Source: Phialocephala subalpina (Eukaryota; Ascomycota; Leotiomycetes; Helotiales; Mollisiaceae). From it: DNA of 64,000 nucleotides. Below, one piece after another: positions 56,344-64,000 of this stretch. Below the pieces are notes generated by a model that was not told the origin of the DNA, searched no databases, and worked only from the letters and a program-made list of their open reading frames with translations. The first letter of the stretch is position 1, and the number at the start of each line of letters is the position of its first letter. The position numbers and the translations under genes were made by a program. The stretch is taken from the NCBI GenBank assembly GCA_900073065.1, contig FJOG01000015.1, positions 1,104,018-1,168,017 on the forward strand. The letters are read 5' to 3'.

Positions 56344-58136
56344 ATGAAATTCTCCGTAGCGGCATCGCTTGCGACTCTTGCGACCACGGCGATCGCGGGA
56401 CCGACGATCGCGAGGTCGAATCTCCACCAAGTCTGCGTAGGTTTATGCGTCTCTTCTTTTCGTCCCTTCTTTTCGTCCCTTCCCCCCCTTCTGACTCGCA
56501 ATTGAGCTAGCTGTAACACTGACCTGTCAAGTGCGCGGCTCTCGCTGCAGACAAGCAGCTGCAGGGCAAGGTCCTCCTTCCAAATACCGCAGCGTACAAT
56601 GCGGAGTTAGATACCTACTACTCAGCCAATGCGGCGCAACACGCCTGGTGCATGGTTCTGCCAGAGAGCACGGCGGATGTGCAGGCCACGGTCAAGATTA
56701 TAACCAAGGACCAATGCCCTTTCGGTATCAAGGCGGGTGGCCACTCGGCGTGGAAAGGATCCAACGGCATCGCTAACGGCGTCACGGTCGACTTTGGCTA
56801 CATGAACACGACAAGCTACAACCCGAACACTGGAATTGCCTCGATCCAGCCTGGTGCACGATGGGGTTCTGTGTATGAGTTTGTCGATCCATACAACGTC
56901 ACACTTGTCGGCGCGCGAACTTCGGTGGTTGGTGTGGGCGGCTTCACCACGGGTGGCGGGGTAAGTGTTTTTCCACATACTGGGTCGACGGGCGAGCACT
57001 GGCTAACAACTTTTCAGTATTCCTTCCACAGCAACTCTCATGGCTTTGCATGCGACAATGTCGTCAACTGGGAGATTGTTCTTGCCAACGGCAGTGTCGT
57101 CAACGCCAACGCCAGCACGAATCCCGACCTCTGGAAGGCCCAAAAGGGCGGCTCTGGAAACCTGGGCTTCGTCACCCGAATTGATCAGCGTAAGCAATTG
57201 TCCCTTTTTTCTATAAAAACAAAAATGATGGGCTATACAGCGGGCTGATAATGTAACTTCAGAGACTGTCGAGGGCACCCAACTGTGGGGTGGGTTTACC
57301 AGCTACAACCTGAACGAGACAGACAACGTCTTCAATACCTACCTCGACTTTGTGGAGAACACCCAAGAGAACTCTCCCGACCAGACCATCATTGCCCTCT
57401 ACTACGACAATACTGGATTCTCCCTTCGATCCATCTTGACCAACAACAAGGGCATTGCTAACGGCCCCGCGTTCGACGGCTTCCTTGCGCTGCCTAACAT
57501 CTCTAGCACCTTGACGGTGGGACCCGAGGCGGAGATCATCCCCCAGTTCACCGGTCCCACGCCTCTTGGTCTCTAGTAAGTTCAGCATACATCTGCTTCT
57601 TCTTATTAGTTTTATATAATCATCGACTAATACCTTGCAGCGCCAACTGGTTTACTGGTATGGCCACCAACAGCTTCGAGGCCCTTAGCATCATCAACAA
57701 GCTGCATCCCGAATACGTCGCCAAGATCGTGGCCGCCGCGCCCACCTCTAACTTTAGCACCCTCATCGAGTTCCAGCCCGTCACCAATACCATGGTCCAG
57801 AACAGCGACAAGCGCGGGGGGAACATCCTCGGTCTGGAGCCCATCGTCGCAGACGGCCCTGTCCTCATGTGGCTCGTCGCGCTCACCGTCGACACTGAGG
57901 AGAACCAGGCGCTCATCCTGCCCATTGTACGCGAGTTCGTCGCTGCCATCAACCAGAACCTGCAGGCAGCCGGACGTTTTGTGGACTGGATCTACCTCAA
58001 CTACGCCTGGGGTGATGAGAAACCGTACAGCCACTACGGACAGGCCAACCTTGACCTGCTGACGGCCGTGTCGCACAAGTACGATCCTCACGGCGTGTTC
58101 CAGAAGCTGCACCAGACCGGCTTCAAGCTCAGCTAG
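56344..58136 (+). CDS. secreted FAD-linked oxidase (berberine bridge enzyme-like)
   Basis: The 500-residue product has exons 56344-56436, 56532-56960, 57018-57189, 57263-57575 and 57641-58136; introns are 57-95 nt and phases close. A signal peptide (MKFSVAASLATLATTAIA) is followed by a VAO/PCMH-type FAD domain. IKAGGHSAW holds the His expected to bind FAD covalently (8-alpha-histidyl). The second covalent site of bicovalent family members, a Cys, is not seen: the region reads VGVGGFTTGGGYSF. The C-terminal substrate domain ends with YLNYAWGDEKPYSHYGQANL and HKYDPHGVF, typical of the BBE module. The enzyme probably oxidises a carbohydrate or secondary metabolite outside the cell. It is divergent from the seven-helix membrane gene. 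Confidence 0.9.
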
Positions 58137-58587
58137 AGGAGCGGCCGGGACTATAAAAGAATATTATCAACGCTTTTAGAGACCTGATTTTCCATTTAGA
58201 TATGCTTTATGATAACGACCTCATGAATACGAAGGCGGTAGTATCAGAGTCGGACATACATTACCATTCTTTGAAACAGCAGGATCCGGACCGGGGACTT
58301 GCGTTTTGCGACTTTAGCTTCGACGTCTCGTGGGCGTAGGATCCCGGGGAGAGGATATGCGGCTTCTTACGTTCGGGTTAGATGTTATTTACCGGTGAAA
58401 ATAGACGTCGCTCATAATTTCAGCCGTTGTTGGGAGCCACGTCGATTTGTCTATAGACCTATAGCTATAATGCCGGGTATTATTCTTGAGAATCAAAGCC
58501 ACATTAACGCCAAATGTATCCCATAACTCATGGGCTTTGATAAACAGAGTCCCTATTCTCCTTTCCCGATTCCCGTGGCGTTTGCAG
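58137..58587. other. 3' flank with no intact gene
   Basis: Contains only short frames; the decayed leftward relic may extend into it. Confidence 0.4.
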
Positions 58588-59382
58588 CAAGCTGCACTTT
58601 TTAGAAAGCACGAGGGCATAGTCCAATAGCTTCTTCAATATCACTGAAAGACCTGTCAAAATCCGGCTCTTCTACATATTCTGTTGTACTAATTGTCTAT
58701 CCGTGATTCTTCATTTCCCCTCGTATATAATTACTCGGGCCGTCCTCGTACACCTCGACAATAATCTCTTGTAGGGACAAAAAGGCTCTGAAGCGAGCAT
58801 CAACTAGCGCTAATGCTTTAGCAACGATCTTGGGATAATCAAGTGCATCGAGCTTCACCTCTATAGCATGAGTGCTATATAGAGACGTTAAAAGCATACC
58901 TAATTCGGTGTAGTTACTCTAGATCTTCGCGAAATACAAACGCTCTCGTCCTCGAGAGTAAGATTATATAAGTCGAGATAATAAAATGAGAGAAAGTCGA
59001 TACAAATATACAAAATATAGCTTACGTTATTACGGCCAATCTACTCGAGGAACGAGGTTACGTCCTGTGAGATGGAATCGACTGTAGATTTAAGAAAGGG
59101 GGAAACTGAGACTATATACACATAAAACAAGGACCCACTTAGTGCTCCACGTGACCTCCAACTGATACGTCCTCAAAGCTATACACAGTAAAATCGAAAC
59201 AATTCTAGGCATAAAGCATCTAGCTAGCCTCGAGGTAGACGGCCTTATTCGCGCGAAGGAGCCGCGGAGTAAGCGCTCGGATTTCGGTGTATCGGGTATG
59301 CCACGGGCTCTTGAAGCACTAAGAGTTGCTCATATATATTGTTGCGGAGTTCGTTGAGGAGGTTGAGGAAGTTGGCCGACAT
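58588..59382 (-). pseudogene. 2EXR/F-box-like gene relic, RIP-mutated
   Basis: From ATG 59382 the frame reads MSANFLNLLNELRNNIYEQL, then breaks up. Later segments in shifting frames include RANKAVYLEAS and MLYA..NCFDF, the family hallmark, DYPKIVAKALALVDARFRAF and VEVYEDGPSNYIRGEMKNHG. Stops lie where Ser/Gln (59.25 kb) and Trp (58.69 kb, NHG followed by TAG then TISTTEYVEE) are expected. These are mainly C-to-T and G-to-A changes. It is a relic of a protein like the 43.5-kb gene. Confidence 0.6.
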
Positions 59383-59639
59383 GTTAGTGGTTGTGGGCTG
59401 TTGATGCTGTGAGATTCGGTCAGCGCTTCTTCACAGGTTGCGGACTGCGGACGCTGCATTTATCGATATTAGATATGCCGTTGAGAAGTTGCCAGTAGGG
59501 AATTTTGTATTGTATGATTTTGAAGCCTTGTTGTCTAAGGCAGCAAGCCGATTTTATTAGGCACGAGTATGGCTATAAACAAGCTTCTACCAAGGTAGCA
59601 AGTCCAACCGAGTTTAAAATTGTAGATTCTTGCGACGAT

Positions 59640-59910
59640 AAGTTCTTACTTATATAATCTAATATATTATAAAGTATATAATATAAAAGAATTACTAATA
59701 TAAAATTGAAATCATTATTTTATTTTATATTAAATTTTCAAATTATAAAATTATTAATAAATTATAAAAAATATATAAATTACATATTATATTAATTATA
59801 ATAATAATAATATTTTATTATTAATTATAATAATAATAATATTTTATTATTAATTATAATAATAATAATATTTTATTATTAATTAATTAAATGAATTATA
59901 TTTGACTTGT
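59640..59910. repeat. A+T block
   Basis: Almost pure A and T, with the 29-bp tandem array below. No coding capacity. Confidence 0.6.
59792..59878. repeat. three exact tandem copies of a 29-bp A+T unit
   Basis: Units at 59792-59820, 59821-59849 and 59850-59878 are identical (TTAATTATAATAATAATAAT followed by ATTTTATTA). The identity implies recent expansion inside an old A+T block. Confidence 0.95.
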
Positions 59911-60133
59911 GAGTAGTATAGAGTCAATCCAACCCAAGAGAACTTAGAATCAATTCCACCGTACGCTAGAGAACGGCCTTCGCAGCGTCTGATTAATCAC
60001 CCTCCGTTCATAGATTATCTCGCTTGGTACGTAGGTCCTTTCATCCCCCGATCAATGCTCGCTGACATTTCTCTGGGCCTGGACTGCGTGAGCACATGGT
60101 TTTCACTCCCCATCGATACTGCTCCGAGAAGTC

Positions 60134-60406
60134 GGAGTTTTGTTCTGGGACAGCTTCCGCTTCAAATAGCCGTACGAATTCCGGGATGCGTACGTCCGGA
60201 ATTATCAGACTGGCCTTTACCAATACTCCTCCGCTTCCCTAGAGCAAACTGCCGACCTGAACAACTGGCGTATGAGCACCAAGTTTCTGGAAGAGTTCCC
60301 GGAGCTAAAAGGCGATATTGCGGAGTCTGATTCGAGAGAAGAGTCACTGGAATGGGTAGAGGTCAATACTGACCACTTTGGGGATTTTGGATCTGTTGTG
60401 AGATAG
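60134..60406 (+). pseudogene. unknown protein fragment with a nonsense codon
   Basis: The frame reads GVLFWDSFRFK, TAG, then PYEFRDAYVRNYQTGLYQYS, ..STKFLEEFPELKGDI and WVEVNTDHFGDFGS, ending at 60404. It is clearly protein-like. The stop would be Trp (TGG to TAG, RIP-type). No ATG or family was identified; it may be the C-terminal part of a lost gene. Confidence 0.45.
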
Positions 60407-60635
60407 CAGCAGCACGTGGAGAGTCTTTAGACGGAGTAAGTTGCTGATGACCCTTCGTTTCTGTCCATGGACTGGTCGACGATCCAAGATAATTTGTTAG
60501 GGACAAGTGGGCTTTGAGGTTTGACGGCGGTGTTCAGTGTAAAGGAGAATTTCTTTCGGCAATCGATAATCGGGAAGCAAGAAGTTTCATTGTTAGGGCT
60601 CAATACAAGTAGGAAGGTAAACATCTTATGATACA
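60407..60635. other. spacer
   Basis: 3' flank between the relic and the HET gene. Confidence 0.4.
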
Positions 60636-62708
60636 TTAATGAAGAGCGAAGATATTCCTCTCGCAGAATCCATTCCGATTACTTGGAAGGTCAGCAAAAC
60701 ACTCTGAGATAAAATTATAGTGCTCGACTTTTGAAGTATCCAAGTGTTCTAAAAGCCCGGTTGCTTCATCCCGTATGTCATTCTCTCCGGCTTTAAGCTT
60801 GTTGTCGATAAAGAACTTGACGATTGTAGTATCCAGTTCTGTATCCGTTACTGGTGTTTTTCGTAGAACATATGTCGTTGCAGCAAGATTGAACGTGCAA
60901 ATGATATCTCCAACCTGAACTGTTCCTGGCACCATAGCTAAGCGCTGATTTGGCAGACGTGCGACTTTCAAACGACCAGAAAAACAACCAGGACCATCGA
61001 TGTCTGTCATACCAAGCAATAGGTACGACGTTATAGGGGTCGTGTTGGTGGGAGCCAAATCCCCAAATTGATTAACGGAAGGCATTGAACCTGGCTGGCA
61101 TTTAAGATAGGTCATGACTCTTTGATAGATAAGAACCCCAGCGTCCTTATAGTGAGACTCTATACGTCTGCAGTGCTGCTCCCCAAGCCACAGGCTCAGT
61201 TGTGTGAGCAAACTCTGCACTATCTCATCTACTAATATTGCCCAGAAGAGCATTGCTTGAAAGATGTCCGATTTATCCAATTGTCGTGTGTGATCGGAGT
61301 TTGGTGAAAGAATATGACCGGGTGTTTTTGCTATCTTTTCCTCGTAGAGTGCCATGTAGAGTTCCTCCCAGAGTGCCATAAGATCGACACGTGGTGGGAT
61401 TCCATCCAGAATTTCTTCGATGACACCGACATTATAACCAATACAGCCGAGAACTCCTCTACTTTTGATTGCAAAGTGAACAGGCTTAGTATTTTGCAGA
61501 TGAGAAGTCTCTCCTATATGCCTGGTAACTTCTGAGAACGTGTGTGGCGAAGTCCAATCGGGGACCCATGAAGGGAGGCCGTCTCGCCGTTGGCCAAGGG
61601 GAACATCTTCAACGTGTGACAAGAAGTCAAATGTTCCTCGTAACGGTATTAGGTACAAGGCAGCGTCCATATATACTTCGCGGATTGTCTTAGTGTAGTC
61701 AATTTGAATAAAGTCTCCCGGTCTTTCCAGCTCCGAATTGGTGTCCACTATTCCCAAATGTGCGTATATCATATCTCTAGGGTCTTTCACTCCAAAACCT
61801 CTCCGTGAGTGCAAGATCGGAAGTAGGTCGCGTTGACTCAGAGGCATTGCATCCTTCCCTGGCAGCCAAGAAGGCGCAAGCTTTGTCCTGGCATTTTGCA
61901 TATCAGACAGTAGCTGCAATCCGCCTGAGAGTTCATCGGAAGATGGAGGGTAGAGAAGGTGATCACAGAACATATTCCATCGTATACGGCTTGTTCCGAC
62001 TTGGACCCAGGGATCGGCAGACAACACAAGTTCCTGAAGCACCCACACTCGAGTGAACCACGGCCGCTGAAGGATGTGCTTGTTGGCAAGCTCTCGAATA
62101 TTGGCCTGCTGGGAGTTTTGCACTTGGGAGGCCAACGACACTGTCAACATCCCTTTGCTTTTCTTTCGATCGGGAACGGAATCCAGGGTGGTGAGCCGTT
62201 GGGTAACATTCAGCCATAGCTCCGATCCTCCACGCTGGTCAAAGGAAGTTTTGGCATTGGAACACAGCACCTCCATCACAGCTTCTGACCCATTCGTCGC
62301 CTCCCCAAGAAAAATTATCGTATGTCTTGCAAGTTCGTAAATAGAGCCCATAAGTCCGACCTGTACATTCTTCTCCCTATTGTCAAATTGATTGATACAT
62401 ATTCCATCAGCCCAAACCCTCGATACTCTTTGTGGGTCTCGGATGTGTCGCAAGGCTGACTCGAGTGTTGCTGTGATTTCGAGCGGTTTGCCATCTACGA
62501 CGACGGTTCTTGTGTCCTTTTCATCTCCCCAGACGTAAGATAGTGCTGTGTAATGATCCACGAGATCATTATCATATTCCAGTAGCGTGGTGGTGATCAA
62601 TGTACATTCAATTGGGGAGGCGAGGACGGTTGAAGGCTTGAGGAGGATGATGCGGAAGGCGTCGGGTTGCACAAGCTCAGTGTACTCGTAGCAGTTTTGA
62701 AGATCCAT
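60636..62708 (-). CDS. HET-domain (heterokaryon incompatibility) protein
   Basis: The 690-residue single-exon product carries the three HET blocks: YTALSYVWGD at 53-62, then RVWADGICINQFDNREKNVQ with the IYELA tail, and RPWFTRVWVLQELVLS. The C-terminal half is unassigned. HET proteins trigger cell death when unlike fungal individuals fuse and are often polymorphic between strains. The start is the only ATG before the domain. The frame is fully open, in contrast to the surrounding relics. It lies about 350 bp from an A+T block, a frequent setting for such genes. Confidence 0.9.
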   Translation of the reverse strand: MDLQNCYEYTELVQPDAFRIILLKPSTVLASPIECTLITTTLLEYDNDLVDHYTALSYVWGDEKDTRTVVVDGKPLEITATLESALRHIRDPQRVSRVWADGICINQFDNREKNVQVGLMGSIYELARHTIIFLGEATNGSEAVMEVLCSNAKTSFDQRGGSELWLNVTQRLTTLDSVPDRKKSKGMLTVSLASQVQNSQQANIRELANKHILQRPWFTRVWVLQELVLSADPWVQVGTSRIRWNMFCDHLLYPPSSDELSGGLQLLSDMQNARTKLAPSWLPGKDAMPLSQRDLLPILHSRRGFGVKDPRDMIYAHLGIVDTNSELERPGDFIQIDYTKTIREVYMDAALYLIPLRGTFDFLSHVEDVPLGQRRDGLPSWVPDWTSPHTFSEVTRHIGETSHLQNTKPVHFAIKSRGVLGCIGYNVGVIEEILDGIPPRVDLMALWEELYMALYEEKIAKTPGHILSPNSDHTRQLDKSDIFQAMLFWAILVDEIVQSLLTQLSLWLGEQHCRRIESHYKDAGVLIYQRVMTYLKCQPGSMPSVNQFGDLAPTNTTPITSYLLLGMTDIDGPGCFSGRLKVARLPNQRLAMVPGTVQVGDIICTFNLAATTYVLRKTPVTDTELDTTIVKFFIDNKLKAGENDIRDEATGLLEHLDTSKVEHYNFISECFADLPSNRNGFCERNIFALH

Positions 62709-63039
62709 CGCAAAACCCTATTTGCTCGGACGGGTTGGGAAGAGCAACGTCTAAACTTGATCCAGGAACCGATTATTTACAGAACATTGTTGGAGCGGGA
62801 TGGATTGAAGGTTGCGGCAGTCTCCACTCCGGGTGGCTCCGCTGCCTGGCGGACCTGAAGCGAGAGAGTGGCAGGGATGTCCTTACGACCCAACCAATAA
62901 CAGCTCGCAGTATCCAAGCCAAATAACAAATCTTAACGCGGCCCGACACGGAGATAGTTCAATATCATTTGTCAAGCGTCAATATCAGCAGTTTGCAGCA
63001 AGGCTCTATTACTGGAGTATTATTGGTTTCTTTTTCCAA
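62709..63039. other. spacer upstream of the HET gene
   Basis: Upstream DNA with no clear frame. It grades into A+T DNA from about 63010. Confidence 0.4.
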
Positions 63040-64000
63040 ATTCCCAAATTCGCAAAATATATTTATAATTTATTATTATTAATATTATAAAAAATATTTA
63101 TATTTATAAGAATTTAAAAAATCTTTATTAAAATTAAAAATTAAAAATCGAATTTTAATTTTAGTTATTAGAAAAGTAATCAAAAGTAATTATAAAAATC
63201 GAGAATAAATTTATTTTAATTTTAAAATTAATAAAATATTTATTAAATTAAAATTTAATAATAAATCCGTTAAAATAAAAATATAATAATATTTATATAT
63301 TTGAATTTAATATTCTTATATTTTCTAATTTTCCTAATTATATAATTAATAATATAATTCTTTTTTTTATTTATATATTATAAAAATATTTTTCTTATTC
63401 CAAAAAAAAAAAGTTCGCTTGCTTTGATTGGCTCGATAAGCGAGCCAATAAATAGCCCTTTTTCTTCTTTTATTCGATATATATTTTGCTTTATAAACCT
63501 CGTAAAAAACGCTTTTACGAAGGGTTATAAACTTTTTTATTTATAATATATTTTTAATTTAAATTTCAAATTAAAAAATTTTAATTTGAAATTATTAAAG
63601 AATATAAAAGTAATAAGTTTTAAAGAGAATAATAATTTGCAATAAAATAAAATTCTTTCGATATAATAATTATTCCTTCAAAATACTTTAAAAAAATATT
63701 CCTTAAAATTTCTAATTTATATTTATATATTATAATTAATTCAAATATTAAAAAGAAATTCTTTGGAACCCTTTTTAAAAATTATATAATTATAGAATTA
63801 TAAAGGAAATAAGATTTTAATATTTTAATATCTAATAATAATTTTAATATTTTAAATAATAATATTCTAATATTTTAATATTTAATAATTTTAATATTTT
63901 AAATAAAAATATATTTAGAAAGTTTTTTAATCGCGATTTTATAATATATAATTACTTATTAATTAATAATATAATAATAAATTAATAAATTTACTTGAAA
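63040..64000 (+). repeat. A+T block; copy B of the dispersed repeat
   Basis: Its segment 63581-64000 aligns to 53113-53522 in the same orientation and runs off the window end. It is more A+T rich than copy A. The upstream part (63040-63580) is also nearly pure A+T. Confidence 0.8.

Overview
The window is nuclear DNA of a filamentous ascomycete (Pezizomycotina; a leotiomycete-like fungus would fit, but that is inference). Genes have short GT..AG introns of about 36-105 nt. Fungus-only families are present: a Far11/HAM-2 STRIPAK subunit, a 7TM-RGS protein, HET, Clr5-ankyrin, a PTH11/SAT4-type membrane protein and 2EXR proteins. Several kilobase-scale blocks are almost pure A+T, as left by repeat-induced point mutation (RIP). 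Two assembly gaps (runs of N) lie at 5210-5936 and 46527-46866.

Region 1 (1-26 kb) is mostly ordinary chromosome. It carries an MmgE/PrpD enzyme, a mitochondrial Cyc2-like flavoreductase, a short-chain dehydrogenase, a 7TM-RGS protein, a 6-phosphogluconate-dehydrogenase-like NAD enzyme, a GFA/CENP-V zinc protein, the HAM-2/PRO22/Far11 gene, an intron-containing tRNA-Glu(CTC) and a small coiled-coil protein. Among them sit three broken genes (a C2H2 zinc-finger regulator, a coiled-coil protein, a JmjC protein) and a 544-bp non-autonomous DNA transposon with long terminal inverted repeats and a perfect 9-bp target duplication.

Region 2 (26-53 kb) is accessory and repeat-rich. Intact genes are few: an APH-type kinase, a small secreted cysteine protein and a 2EXR protein. 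They are surrounded by inverted and tandem short-repeat arrays, a gypsy-type gag relic, a complete but mutated pogo/Fot1 element with inverted repeats and TA duplication, a nonsense-mutated membrane-protein gene, an NF-X1 zinc-finger relic, A+T blocks and a Clr5-ankyrin gene with one frameshift.

Region 3 (53-64 kb) is bracketed by two direct copies of one A+T-rich repeat with unequal C-to-T/G-to-A damage. Inside is a GC-rich divergent pair (a seven-helix SAT4/PTH11-like receptor-type protein and a secreted covalent-FAD oxidase) sharing a 524-bp promoter, then relics of a 2EXR gene and of an unknown gene, then an intact HET-domain gene.

The contrast that stands out is that conserved genes are spliced cleanly and intact, whereas accessory genes repeatedly carry one or two lesions each. 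Many of these lesions are single transitions of the RIP kind.
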